This document shows, piece after piece, positions 23,188 to 35,240 of a DNA stretch of 64,000 nucleotides. Position 1 is the first letter of the stretch, and each line of letters begins with the position of its first letter. Source of the stretch: Scoparia ambigualis (taxonomy: Eukaryota; Arthropoda; Insecta; Lepidoptera; Crambidae); the NCBI GenBank assembly GCA_963921215.1, contig OY992509.1, positions 19,198,323 to 19,262,322 of the forward strand, in the 5' to 3' direction. The notes beneath the pieces were generated by a model that saw nothing but the letters and a program-made list of their open reading frames with translations, ran no database searches and was not told the origin of the DNA. A program made the translations under genes and the position numbers.

Positions 23188-23297
23188 GTCGACTTTTTTC
23201 AGTGTTTAAAAAAAAAAAAAAAAAATTTACTTAAGTATATTTAAGCATTAATAAAACGCTAAAATATAAAACATTAATCAATAAAAAAATTACCCTA

Positions 23298-23630
23298 GGT
23301 TGTCAAATATTTATAGGTGCAATCAGAAATTTGTCTGTTTATGAGGCTGTAGTATGAGGTCCATTCTCTTTGGTCTGTTTTGTTGAAATACAAAACAGTT
23401 CTGTTTCAGAAACAAAAAAAAATCAAAAAGTGACAGTTGGTTTTCGAAAAAACAAAATAAATAAATTTCAAGACGACCTATAAAATCTATCATCAGTTTT
23501 TCAGTGCGCGAGGTCACTTATTGGTTGTCAAATATTTGTAGGTGCGTTCAGAGTCTGTTTTATTGCTGTAGATCAGGTCCGATCTCTTTGGTCTGTTTTG
23601 TTGAAATACAAAACAGTTCTGTTTCAGAAA
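23298..23630 (+). repeat. direct duplication of a ~110-bp segment
   Basis: GGTTGTCAAATATTTATAGG .. TCTCTTTGGTCTGTTTTGTT .. ACAAAACAGTTCTGTTTCAG at 23298-23413 recurs at 23523-23630 with small changes. A 109-bp spacer lies between. Confidence 0.65.
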
Positions 23631-23668
23631 TATTTTTTTTTATGTAAACTACACTTTTGTGTAAAAGT

Positions 23669-23952
23669 GGACTTCTTAGCGGGAAAGTGAAGCGTTATGT
23701 CTGCAGTTTTGTTTTAGTTTCTTTTATTTGCGTTTATTTGTGTTTGTTAATGTGTATTATTGGCGGATTAATGACTGTTAAGTGTTCGTGAACGTGCATG
23801 AGTTGTGGCAAATGAAACAAAACTGTGCAACATTACTTTACTGATTCTCTCAAGAAGTCCGTGTAAGATTTAAATTAAGTCCCACAGCTTTATTGAGTCG
23901 CAAGGGGTTTGGAGGAATATTATTTACCATTAATCGTTATCTTATATTATCA
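23669..23952 (+). repeat. ~285-bp dispersed repeat, copy 1
   Basis: GGACTTCTTAGCGGG, TGTCTGCAGTTTTGT, CGTGAACGTGCATGAG, TCTCAAGAAGTCCGTGT and AAGTCCCACAG occur in the same order at 24673-24948. It is non-coding. Confidence 0.6.
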
Positions 23953-24672
23953 CTCATTTCATCACAACTATTCAGTCGACAATGATAGGTATTTAAAAAA
24001 AAGAAAATGATTTATATTTTTTACAGTTACTTACCTACCAATATACGATAAGTACTTTATTTGTTTACAATCCCTTGTAAAGTCTTAGTGCTCATTTTGC
24101 TGTACCTATATACTGAGGTGCTTGTCATAGTAACGACACATTTTATGTTTACAATAAAATAGCAAAATTAAAAATACGCATAGAACCAATAACTAACAAA
24201 AAAAATACTTACATAGCTTTAGAAACGCTGCTAACCAGCCACATGTTTGTTTAATAAATCGAAGCACATTTCAAACCAGAGGGTCTTTCTCTTTTTCCAA
24301 AACGAAATTTCGGCCGATTTCTCGTTTGCTATATACTACTCGTATATAGCGTTTTCCATTATTATTGAAATTTATGGAAATTTTCTAAAAATTAATGGGC
24401 TCTCTGATCTCACTGCCTAAATTAATAATCCAACTATCTGTTGTTTTGTCTACTACATTCGTAATATTTGTTATTTTTGCGTTAATTACACTCAAACATC
24501 TTGCCTACTAGAGATTTTCTAGGGAGGTTTAAAAGCTCAGCTGTCATAACATTAGACACAATGAAAATTCAATTTTAATGATATGATGATGAGATATGAT
24601 CAAATGTTAGAAACCTCTAGGAGTCTTTGTGACTGACAGGGAGTTAAGTTAAATTATAACAGAACTCTAGTT

Positions 24673-24948
24673 GGGACTTCTTGGCGGGAGAAAGTAAAGC
24701 GTCATGTCTGCAGTTTTGTATTATTTTCTATAATTTATGTATTGTCGAGTATTAATGTAAAATAATGGTGGATTATTTACTGTAAAGTTTTCGTGAACGT
24801 GCATGAGTGTTAGCAAATAAAACAAAACAGTACAACATCGCAACATCACTTTTCAAATTCTCTCAAGAAGTCCGTGTGAGACCTCAATAAAGTCCCACAG
24901 ATTTTATTGAGTCTCGAAGGGTTTGGGGGAAAATCATTTACCATTAAA
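24673..24948 (+). repeat. ~285-bp dispersed repeat, copy 2
   Basis: Diverged direct copy of 23669-23952 about 1 kb away. It shares the ordered landmarks GTGAACGTGCATGAG and CTCTCAAGAAGTCCGTGTGA. Confidence 0.6.
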
Positions 24949-25129
24949 CTTTCAATAACACTCATTATCATCCACATAATGAAAAGAAAATAATAATTAC
25001 TATTAAAAACTTGACACTGGCTAAATGTGCTGATCGCACGAAGCCATTAGTTAAGAGAAAAAAAACTCTAGTTCCTAAAATAACAGATAGACTGATAATT
25101 AATTTTGGCCGTAAGGTTATCGCCACCGA

Positions 25130-25383
25130 ACCGTATCGCGTAGCGGTGAAAGAATACTACCACCTCTCTTCCCTTGGGTGTCGTAAAAGGCGACTAACGG
25201 ACTAAATATTGCACATACTTCCAACAGCATAGAGCGGCGAAGGGCTCACCACGTAACACGCTGAGCATATTGTGTGTATCCATTTAGTAAAAAGTGAGCT
25301 ATGTAGAGACTGCTTTTGCTATCCTCATTGCCTAGTCTCTGACTAACCCTTCGAGGATAATAGTCGTGATTATATGTTTATGT
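25130..25383 (+). repeat. family A, copy 7
   Basis: Full-length style copy starting ACCGTATCGCGTAGCGGTGA and ending CGAGGATAATAGTCGTGATT followed by TATGTTTATGTAT. Internal bases are moderately diverged. Confidence 0.8.
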
Positions 25384-25497
25384 ATATTTATGTTTATCTA
25401 TACATAACAACAACGTTGGTACCGTAAGTTCCTAGTTCCACAAGTCGAGACTTTCGGGTGAAGTGCGCTTTTACCTTTTTTAGTTTTTTTATGCTAG

Positions 25498-25600
25498 AAG
25501 GACGCAAGCTAGCAGGAGGGTCACCTGATGGAAAGCAATCACCGCCGCCCATTGGTAAGACCAGAGAAATCGCAGATGCGTTGCCGTTCACTTATTGTCA
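25498..25600. repeat. common lepidopteran repeat fragment
   Basis: GGACGCAAGCTAGCAGGAGG, GTCACCTGATGGAAAGCAAT, CACCGCCGCCCATTGG resembles a SINE/LINE tail I recall from Lepidoptera. It occurs once in this window, and the assignment is from memory. Confidence 0.35.
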
Positions 25601-25605
25601 GGAGC

Positions 25606-25720
25606 CTTACCATCAATACCATCTTAGAGCAGTATTACTTTAATATTACTATGCAAATTGCCATACGAGTTTTGCAAAGTATGATTAAAGTAATACTGTT
25701 ATAAGAGGAAACAGTACCCC
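25606..25720. repeat. short palindromic repeat, family C copy 2
   Basis: GAGCAGTATTACTTTAATAT and TATGATTAAAGTAATACTGT form the arms around CCATACGAG. A conserved flank, AAGAGGAAACAGTACCCC, follows. Confidence 0.6.
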
Positions 25721-25772
25721 AGGTGAGATTACCCGTTGTGCTATATAACAAGAGCCTAGAAGCAGCTTTAGA

Positions 25773-26004
25773 GGTACATACATACATACATAATCAGGAC
25801 TATTATCCCCGAAGAGTTAGTCAGAGACTAGGCAGTCAGGACAGCAAAAGCAGTTCTCCACCATAGTCATGTGTTCAGCGTGACAGGTGGTGAGCCATCG
25901 CCGCTCTATGTTGTTAGATGTGCGGCTTTAGTCCGTTAGTCGCCTTTTACGACACCGAAGTACAGGAAGAGAGGGGGTGGTAGTATGCTTTCACGCTACG
26001 CGAC
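25773..26004 (-). repeat. family A, copy 8
   Basis: Reverse copy starting in TACATACATACATA, with TTAGTCAGAGACTAGGCAGT and GTCCGTTAGTCGCCTTTTAC, ending CACGCTACGCGAC. An internal deletion removes part of the middle. Confidence 0.75.
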
Positions 26005-26009
26005 AAAAT

Positions 26010-28250
26010 TAGGAAGGTACCTAGTAGTTGTCTTATATTATTATAAATACCCTTCGATTTTAGTAGCATTTCGAAAATTACTTCTTAAAAAAAAATTACC
26101 GTACAAGTGACTTTTTGAACTTAAACTTTACTTGATATAAGTAAGTAACATATGTAACATCTGTCTGATTTCTTGTTACACATGAATATACTATAATATA
26201 GCATACCAAACAAAAATAGACATCTAAAGCACACACGTCGTTGTTCTCGGCTTGATAAAATGCCTCTAAGGGAAATACTAACATCTCGGATGGCAAAGGG
26301 AGGCGATATATTATATTATCTCGTAATACAGATGTCGAAAGGTTTTATTGCTACGAGAATATATTGTCTATTTGAATACATATATATTAGCTATTCTATT
26401 AGAAAAATGCGGAGTGGCAATATATTATGGAGACTAGACTAGCGCTTGATTTATTTCTAGATTTAATCGTCAGTTTTTTATTGGCTTAGTTTTTTTTTAT
26501 GGTCACTTGGAATCTCGTGTAACATCAAGGGTATATCGAGCTTTTTGCCGACCCGGAAGCTCAGTTGTTATGTCTCTGTGTCTGATAATTTTATTTTTTA
26601 AATCTAGCAAGTACCTTATGTACCTTACCTTACGTAAGTACCTTTCAAACTGGAAAAGTAGATGGAAAAGTAGGAAGTAGATACTAGAGTGGTTATCATT
26701 CAGTTGGACTCGGTCAGAATACCTATTACCGCCAAACAAATATTAGCACTCAAATGATTAATCTAACAGTCATAACTACGCAACTATTTAACCTAACACA
26801 TTAACTCAAATATTACTATTCCAAGGGTACTTCTGGAACCAGATACAAAAGTCGAAATTCCATAAATGCTGATTATCTTGAGACGGCCGTACATTTAGTT
26901 ATAAAAAACTATCAAAAACAAACCTCTACAATCTAGGATCCAAAATCACACTTTTTTAAAATTATTGAATAGAATATTTAAAAAAACGGCTTGTCATTAA
27001 AAAAAAACTAGCTTAAACTGTGCACTTAGATAAAGCTGTCGAATAAAAACCACATTTTAAATTGGTTCATTTGATTGCAGGCTACTTTACCATACAAACA
27101 GCCAACGGCTTCAAAGTTTATCGCGCCATGTATGATGTAGCAACTACAAATCTCTTAATTAGAAACCACAAGGTTTCTTGAAAGTTATGGAAATGTTTAG
27201 AAGAAAGTACCTAGCACTCCACCTGTAGCGGAAATGTAAACAATAACACTCCAATTTTTTTTAAATTCAGATGCAAATAAATAGCCTTTTCTACCAATTA
27301 AAAAAAATTACATTATATGTAATGAAACTTCAACACAATACTGGATGTAATAGTGTAAAATAATATAAAAATACATCTAGTGAAATCATTTTGACGTGAA
27401 TCGTGTATTTTCAGTTAATTATGTACTTAATTCAAAATATTTTTTAAAATTGTATTTTGTTTCGATAAATGGTTTCTTTTTAGGATTTATTTAAATTAAG
27501 TTACGTTGGATGTATTGTCATTCAGAAAGAGTTTTGTTTAATTGGTTTTACACAATACATTATATTAAGATTCATAAAGTATGTAAGACAGTCACCTAAA
27601 AATAATATATGCGTAAAAAATTTGTTCTAATACGTCACAAAGTATTTTTGCGTAATCGGTACTTTAACGGTGCTTCTACATATTGTTTTTTTTATTTAAA
27701 AGAAGGCGATTGACACCGTTCCACCTGGTATCAAACGGAAACGAAGTCCAAAAGCGAAGACAGATACTGAAGCAGGATGTGCCTTAATTAATAGCCGTCC
27801 TCACCTTGCCGATTCGTAATATTATAAATTCCAATAAAGTAAGTATAAAGTAACTTAGTGTGGTATTTTTATATTAAACTTGACAAAGGCATGAATAAGG
27901 TAGGTGTTTACAAAGAATGCATTAATAATCAATATTGGCTGAAGGCCGTAATTCTGTGTATAGTCACGGCACAAAAGATACCACTTAGCTGTCATACGAG
28001 GCAATGCAACAACGTATAGAAACTTTAAAGTTATGTCCAGTTAGACGAGTAATTTACTGCGGGCAGCTTCAAAAGTCGCCCACAGTGACGTCACCTTTCA
28101 ATAAAGAAATGCCTGAAATTCGTGTCGGACAAACTGTCTTACAATCGGTAACCTATAATCGCTAATTGGCGCACAAACAGAAAAAAAGATTTATTTACAC
28201 ACAACACTAAAGGCAGCACTCGAAACTTTTTGGAACGCGGATGTTTCGAA
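26010..28250. other. non-coding stretch, nothing recognised
   Basis: AT-rich with no supported gene. A CRE-like TGACGTCACC occurs at 28086, upstream of the CpG-rich segment on the plus strand. Confidence 0.4.
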
Positions 28251-28254
28251 ACGG

Positions 28255-28530
28255 GAACTTTGGAAGAGTTTGGGCGCGCGTCGTGCGGGCGGTAGGCGCG
28301 AGTGGCGCGCGCGCGGTGTGAGCGCCGCGCCGCCGGGGCCTCGACTGCCGGCGGCGTGGAAATTCGATTTTTCTGACGATACACTGACGTTTGCTCCGCG
28401 CCTTGCCTCGCCGCGATCGAAGTGCACGCGACCGGCCGAGCGGCTGATTTTGCACGTCCATTCGCGGTAGTAATTCCGACTGTTTTATGCCACTCTCGGC
28501 CGGAGTAGACGGTACGCAAAGGGCTCGGGA
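28255..28530. promoter_or_regulatory. CpG-rich segment, candidate promoter / first exon
   Basis: About 280 bp of very high GC and CpG (GGCGCGCGTCGTGCGGGCGG, GCGCGCGCGCGGTG, GAGCGCCGCGCCGCCGGGGC) in an AT-rich neighbourhood. Several frames are open on both strands, as expected from composition alone. The minus strand carries an initiator-like TCAGT near 28387; the plus side has a CRE-like site upstream at 28086. No strong GTAAGT-type donor decides the direction. It resembles the 5' patch at 33-193 and is the best evidence for a host gene start inside the window. Confidence 0.4.
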
Positions 28531-28534
28531 CACG

Positions 28535-29875
28535 CACTCCGATATTTTTTTTTTCGATACATGCTTGCCGAACTTGCTACTTCGTATTCGGATATTGATA
28601 ATCTGTGTGAATCGATTGGATGAGCTAAATAGTTTCTTACATATTTTTTGGTATGCATACCTATATACCTATGTAAAATAATTAGTGAACGATTAAATTA
28701 AATTCATGATTTTATGAAAATTTGCTGCTTGAACTAAAATCACTACGTTATAACTTAACTACATATTATTGTAAACCCTATAGGTGTATTACCCAAATAT
28801 ACCTCCTCAGTAAATTAATTTATTACATTCCTACTCATTCTCTTACAACAACTAAAATCTTTTTTATTAAAATAAACCAAAACTGCAAGCATGTCAAACA
28901 TGCAGATTTGTAAATAAATTGACCAAATAAATATGAATTGTGCAGCCTCTTCATTGCCTATGGCCGGCAATGGCATGCATTGTTCACGATGCGACCTTTC
29001 TGCTCGCGTACATACACACACTAGCAAGTCGACCTACCCAAACCTGTCAGATTTATCTGATCATATTGATCCTTGTACCCAAAGTATAAAGTTCAAAATT
29101 GATTGACGAAACAAATTTCATCAATAATTTTTTTTGACGAAACAAATTTTTATTAAAAGGATTTTTCCATTTTGCGGTAGGTTGACTTGTTGTTGCCTTT
29201 ACAATTGTAAAATTATTATTATAACACAATCAAAAACAAATTGGCTAGTTTTTGCTTTTTGCTGCCACTATTTTTCGATTTGCGAGCAAATAGTCATGTG
29301 TACGATCAGCAACGAAAGTCGCTGAAACTTTAAGTAATATGTATCCATAGTAATTTTTCTAGAAATGGCCATATTCGGTGTTTATTTATTTTTGAATAGA
29401 CCAGTAATGATCAAACTTTGTAAATTCTGACTTTTAATCTGACAATTTTGTCTAATGAAAGCTAGATAATTCTATTAAAATTTGTCTTGACGGGAACACA
29501 AAATAACATGCACATAACATAACTTTAAAAAGTCTTGGGATTACATTTACAAGCAACAAACACACACTGATTCTGGCACAACCCCTGACTATGAAATATG
29601 AAAATCTTTTATCGGTCATTTCCGTGACACAAACATACATATTTCATCGCTATATACTCGAAGGTGCCAATTAGTGAACCAATTTGAACACTTCGAGCGC
29701 AGTAGCTGGCTTGATTTCAGATAAATTATTATGTTTAGGAAACAACATTAACACTAAGTTGGGTTGTTAAGTATCATTAAAATGTCGATATAATTGAAAT
29801 GGATCAAATCATAAAAACTTAATGAAAATAATGTGTAGAATACACAAGAATAAAGTAATTTACATACATACTACA
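28535..29875. other. non-coding stretch, nothing recognised
   Basis: AT-rich sequence without supported genes or repeats. It could be a long first intron if the CpG patch is a promoter. Confidence 0.35.
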
Positions 29876-29976
29876 TATTAATCACGACTATTATTCCCGA
29901 AGGGTTATTCAGAGACCAGGCAATGAGGACAGCAAAAGCAGTCCTCTACCATTGTCCACTTTTCACCATATAGTGA
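29860..29976 (-). repeat. family A, copy 9 (3' end only)
   Basis: TACATACATACTACATATTA, ATCACGACTATTATTCCCGA, AGGGTTATTCAGAGACCAGG, truncated after TTTTCACCATATAG. Confidence 0.65.
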
Positions 29977-29979
29977 CGT

Positions 29980-31760
29980 AGTAGAGCGATAAGTACAAAC
30001 TTAGTGACGTGACAAAACATTTCCTTAAAAAGAAAGTTTCCTTAAAAAGTTTGGAACATCATTTTACTCGGTCAATTCTATAAGGAAGCCAGAATTAAGT
30101 TTTACCCTGGATTTAGATATGGCAGGATCTAGAATTTAAGGTTTTAGTAAAAGTTGTCGTTAAGGTAGGTTCTACGAATAAAACAGTCAGTTATTTAGGT
30201 GGTGGTTAAGTTAAAGTCATAATGCCTGCAACTCCCTTCGAACTTCAACCAGAAGTTATGACTAAGAATAGATGGGTGGTAAAGCTTGTACTCAGTCTAG
30301 CTGGCTAGCTACCGCCACCTTTTCTAACTCTGCAATATGAACAAAATTGTTGTGGTTAGGTATAAGATAGTTATTTTCAGCTCCTTGGTTGACGATTTCG
30401 TAAGTAAAGGTTGATAAAGATAAAATGACGTGAAGTTAGCTAAATCTAGATTCAAGATTGTTAGGGCTTGGACCTTCGATAAACTATTGGGCCTTGGCAA
30501 AAAAGTAGAGTTGCAATTTAAACACGTGTAAGCACCGTGTAAGTGTATAATATGCCAAAAACATGACTTTAAAATCGTGCTGGCAATTACGAGCGTTTTA
30601 AAAGTAAATTGCATATTTTGCGTTTGAGTTTCTTAAAAATTTTTACCGAAAAGTATTTATGGTAATGTGGCATTTCATGCATTCCCCAGATTGTATGCCT
30701 AATTCTGTGACTAAGTACTGTTAATGAAATGCCTGCGGTGACCATTAAGGCAATATACCGGAAACCTGAATTATTCATAGCACGAACCGAGCAGCCCACA
30801 AAATGTGTTCAGGTTCAGCTGTGGAACAATAAAGAAAAAATTGACAGGAATAATTTTACGTTGGAAACGATGTAATACGGTTGCGTGCAAAAAATCGACT
30901 TCGAAATCAAAAACATGTGTATGTAAGTGGGAAGAAGGAGCATTACTCATTGAGTGGGAACATCTTTCCATACAAAACAGCTCAAAGGAAAGGGAGGAAG
31001 TAAAACGCTATATTTTGAATGTTTGAATTTTATGAGGTTTTAGAACTTTTTAGCCCAGTTTTTGATTTCACAAACAGTTTCGTAAAAATTTAAAGATCAG
31101 TGTTAAAAATTTATGTGGTATTGTGTAAAAAATGTAATTTACTAGCGTCGAAACATAACAACACATACAAACTAACGAACGTGAGGTTCGTGAATCCTCT
31201 ACAATCAAAATAATTCGTCAAAGGCCCTAATGAGAATATAATGCCACTAACACTTAAAAAGTTACTCGCCATAATACAAGAACTCAACAACTCTTCACCG
31301 CTTAAAAATAATTCTGTCGCTTCATAAATTTGAACGCCCTCGATTCTGAGGTCCACTCGAGGCCGGAGTGTCCCATTCGAGTGCTATGTCAGCGATATCA
31401 GGCTGACGTCAAAAGAAAGTCACGTATACGTTGTTATGGAAAAAAGCTTTTATCTGGACCTAAAAAGGTCAGGTCATTAGTACCGAGAATAGAAGAGCTC
31501 GTATAAAGGGCCTGGATGACAGCGGCAGCGGCGTGCAGTGATAGGCGAATAGGAAAGGAGGATATGTGAACACCAATAAGATTCATTTTTACCCAAACTC
31601 CTGTCTGCTCATTGGCTGATAATGAGCTTCTCTCTTCTTCGCCCATTTTCGCTTTGGCGAATACCGGGTTTAAGAAAATGGGACAATATTTACTGCGCCG
31701 CACCCATGCCGCTGCGGTCCGCTCTCATCCAGTTTATGGTCTCATGCGTGTGGTGGAACC
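29980..31760. other. non-coding stretch, nothing recognised
   Basis: Small open frames (up to 96 codons) have no recognisable motif, start context or splice pattern. Confidence 0.35.
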
Positions 31761-31764
31761 AAAA

Positions 31765-32312
31765 TAGTCTAAGATCCGAGTATAGAACGGCCTTCACCGA
31801 GAAGGTTAATGGATGAAAAGTATTTTATTAATATATCGCGAGTGGATTGGCTGAAAAATTTCAGTCCAGTACTTTTAATGATTCATTTAATATTAAAAAG
31901 TATTTTTTTTTTAACATTGCACTGGTTTGGTGTGTGTGTGTTTGTAATGGGCTTATCTTTATATAAACATAAATTTTATTTATTTAACCAGACGGTTACA
32001 AATTACTAATATTGACTTGCCTGTTTACACCTGCCTACCTAATGTTATGACAGGAAAAAAATAGTCAACCTAACGTTTGCATATTCTATAGGCTTCATAC
32101 TTTCGATTGGTATCTATGTAATTTATCTATTATCAAAACAAGTGCAATATTAAAAGAAATATATTTTTAAATATTTAATTAATCATACTGGACTGAAATT
32201 TTTCAGCCAACCCACTCGCAATATATTTTTTAACACATTCAATTTTATATAAAATACTTTTCATCCATTAACCGGCTCGGTGAAGGTCGTTGTATACTCG
32301 GATCCTCTACTA
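31765..32312. mobile_element. TIR element, 548 bp, arms over 100 bp
   Basis: The left arm starts TAGTCTAAGATCCGAGTATA; the right end is its diverged complement ending CGGATCCTCTACTA. Inside, CCTTCACCGAG, GGTTAATGGATGAAAAGTAT and GGCTGAAAAATTTCAGTCCA occur in inverted copies. It has no coding capacity. The target duplication is unclear (A-rich flanks). Confidence 0.7.
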
Positions 32313-32554
32313 AAACACTATATCTAATTCTGCCGCCGAGCAGCAATGATTTACATTGCTGTGTTCTAATTTAAAATGTACTAGATTCAGTGAAAAAATA
32401 GGGCATAGAGGCATATTGAACTGAAGCTGCAGGGTATAATATGCTCGGTTATGCCAGTTCAGTCACAAAAAAAACATTAGCGAGTGGAGTTCCGTGTTAT
32501 CTGACTACCAATGTTGTGAAATTAGCGTGTCAGATCTTATCTTATCTTAGTGGG

Positions 32555-33300
32555 GCCCGCAGAGGCGCTCTCGCAGCAGCACGTCGACCCAATGGGATCT
32601 TTTGTGCAACCCCGTCCTATCACTCTGTTTCCTCAGTGAAAATGACTGAGGGCGAAGAGCCTAAAATCTTCTGGTTTCGGATAGGCTAATCCCAGGAGAC
32701 TCATTCATTTACTAACAAAGGAGTCACAGTCACATAGTAAGTGTTGCATGGACTCCGTTTTCTCTCCACATACTCTGCACAATCTGTCTGTTGCTAGCCG
32801 CATTCTATGGAGCATTTGTTTTGTGGCATGGGCCCGGTCAGGGCTCCGATGATTGTCCGTGCCTGCCTTTTACTACCTCCGCATATGATTTTACTCCGTT
32901 CTAGGGCGTCTCCGCCTATGAAGGATTTTGAGTGTTTCATACCGGGTAGCTTTTCCCATTCGGTTTTATGCCTGTTTTGGATTTGATTCTTATAGGCCTT
33001 GTTGATAGTGCTCTGTGCCAGTGCGACAAACGGCTCATGACCAATAAATCACCACCACCAGTTTCTGAGCCCTCAATGGCAAGTGCATCGGCCATCTCAT
33101 TGTCATGGATTCCCATGTGGCCTGTTACCCAGATCAATCTCACCCTGTTGTGTCCACCTAGCTTGTTTAAAGCTTTTGTGGTTTCAAGTCTTGAGCGCGG
33201 CTTGGCTGTCACTCAGGGTGAATATGTTTCGCTTTCTGAGGACGAGTTCTAAATTCTTTTTTGCGATAAGCTACCGAGACCCTAGATGACTCGCTGAATT
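32555..33300 (-). pseudogene. 5'-truncated LINE relic: RNase H and CCHC zinc knuckle
   Basis: On the minus strand the sequence encodes the C-terminal part of a non-LTR retrotransposon polyprotein of the I/R1/Jockey type. From 33300 leftward it reads an RNase H stretch with IFTLSDSQAALKT, then in a second frame VRLIWVTGHMGIHDNEMADA (the W.xGH.G..xNE.AD signature). Further on, in other frames, come LTGP..ATKQMLHRMRLATD and the knuckle CRVCGEKTESMQHLLCDC (C-x2-C-x7-H-x4-C). It ends near a GCTKDPIGST segment. At least two frameshifts and several stops show it is dead. The reverse transcriptase and endonuclease parts are missing (5' truncation near 33300). Confidence 0.78.
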
Positions 33301-33309
33301 TTTTCTAGT

Positions 33310-34435
33310 AATAATTTTATTCTATATCTATATACATTGTGAATTCAAAATTTCTATAATAAAGATGTTTTTTTATAAATTAGTTAGAGTACTTACAGGC
33401 AACAAACAATGTTTAACGTTCTCGAGAATTATATTAAAAGAAGTATCCATCGCTTCTCTATCATTTGAGCGACCGCACCTACTAATTTGTAAATTTATTT
33501 TTTAAAGAAAAAACGACTTTACCGTAATTCGCAAGCAAGAAAACCTTTAAAAGCCTCTACCATCGTGAAATTGTTCAAAAATCTCAGCACGTGCCAACTT
33601 AGATGAACCGTAAAACCGTTTAAAACGTTAAACGGGAGCCAAATCTCCATGAAACCGGTGTGTTAACACTCAAGTGCGGGTGTTTGGCACCGCGACGCTG
33701 GCGCGGTGGCCGTTTCAACAACTATTAATGTTATGGTGCATCACAATTTGTGTTTTATTGCTTGACAATAAAAGTTATTTTGTTTTCGTTGTTATTTTTG
33801 TTAAGTAAGTTTTCGTTTACGTATTTCTAGGACAAAATATTAGTTTTCTGCATATTTGCTTAATTTCATGGACTATTTAGTGACAAACACGGTACTGTTA
33901 CAGTGTTATGGTTCAATCAGCTTACTGTTGTAAGTGTGAAAAGGCAGCGACGCCCAGCAGTGGGACAAGTTAATGATAATAATTATATTGAATGAGCCCT
34001 TTACATCCTTTCTTATTAAATTGTAGTATGGTATTTCACTTATGATATTATACCTTAATATACTATTTCAATGAAACAAGACAGAGTAATATCTCGATGT
34101 TTTGGTTACAAATTTCAGTTTAGCGTCAGTTTACATCGTGTTTACAAATGGATCCATCCTCAACAATAATGCTGAAACATTATTTCAAACGGTAACTATT
34201 ACTTAGGGTGCAAAATTACAATTTTATTACAACATACTTTTCCTGCCACGAGCTGCACAACCTCATATTAGAGCAAAACATGGGTGCTATATATTTTGTT
34301 GAAATTACCATCTGACCGACAGACGTTCAGGACTTTATTACCACAAAAGACGTAGGGTAAAGCCACCAAGAAGAACGAACTACCAAAGAGTACATTTCTA
34401 GGGGAAGACTGAACGTACGGCGAACGTTCGTCGAC
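33310..34435. other. non-coding stretch with a SINE 3' tail
   Basis: No gene recognised. GACGCCCAGCAGTGGGACAA at 33949-33968 is the 3' tail of the SINE-E type found at 45861 and 48212. Confidence 0.4.
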
Positions 34436-34441
34436 CAGCTC

Positions 34442-34682
34442 CCCTACTCTTAAATCCAATACCTATTGGATCGGATTGGATTGTGAATTTTCGAATTTTT
34501 AAGTTACGACACCACCGCTTATTTGGATTCATATTGGGTGAACCAAATGGCATTGTTTTGTGTTTCTTTTACTCAATATCTACGCAATATGAATCCATGT
34601 TAGCTCTAGGATCGTATTTTAGGAGTACGAAAATTCACAATACCAATCCGATCCAATAGCGATCGGTTTCAAGAGTAAGGGG
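34442..34682. repeat. inverted-repeat (foldback/MITE) element
   Basis: The left arm TATTGGATCGGATTGGATTG..TGAATTTTCG (34465-34495) is matched by its complement CGAAAATTCACAATACCAAT..CCGATCCAATA (34628-34658). Weaker pairing continues outward through CCCTACTCTTAAA / CAAGAGTAAGGGGG. Exact ends are uncertain. Confidence 0.55.
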
Positions 34683-35235
34683 GCAGATCGGAGACGATCT
34701 CGTTAAAAGTCAGGTTAAGAGTACCCTCAACCTGATCTGAGCATGTATGAAGAACGTTAAGAGAGTAAATGAAGCAAAGGATGTGTATGAACTTCGTAGC
34801 CATTGGAAAGCTGTGGTATACAGGGTAGCCCAACCAGAATTTGCGACTTGACCGACTCAATTTTTTTTCGAAAATTATGTAAGTACTTATTTTTTTTTTG
34901 AAAATTATGCATATTTTTTTGAAAAGATGCATAATTTCTGAAGAAAAATATATATAAATAGGTCAATTTAAAAAATTCACAAAATTAAAAAAAAAATTGG
35001 TGTCAGCGTTTGGGCCACCCTTTATGTATGAAAATATTGTATCGGGTAACAACACTTGCCTGACAGCTGTCCGCGACTTTGGGCTTATTTCACTATATCC
35101 GATTAGAAGATACTTGTCACTTAAAATTACAGTTTTGTGTGAACTGTCTGTTAAGTAAACGTTAAAGAGAACTCTCTAGGAGATTGTAAAACGGGCCACT
35201 AATGTGCGCATGGAATTAAGAATGGGTTGTATGTA

Positions 35236-35240
35236 ATACA
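35236..35240 (+). other. target site duplication, left (ATACA)
   Basis: ATACA directly precedes the left LTR and is repeated at 40192-40196 after the right LTR. A 5-bp duplication is normal for Ty3/Gypsy insertion. Confidence 0.9.

Larger units (their letters stand above)
22087..23285. repeat. tandem and inverted array of a ~300-bp unit with tRNA-like core
   Basis: Three head-to-tail units (minus) and one inverted unit (plus), each with a 74-nt tRNA-like core, a conserved flank (TCAGTGCTTGATACTTATGT, GAACATTCGGTTAAGATGAA) and long T or A tracts at the junctions. The units are nearly identical by eye, implying recent amplification. Confidence 0.8.

Noticed and set aside
28139..28537. 132-codon minus-strand frame and two overlapping frames
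   Set aside because: Several frames on both strands are open here simply because the DNA is CpG-rich. The Arg/Ala/Pro-rich translations look like composition artefacts.
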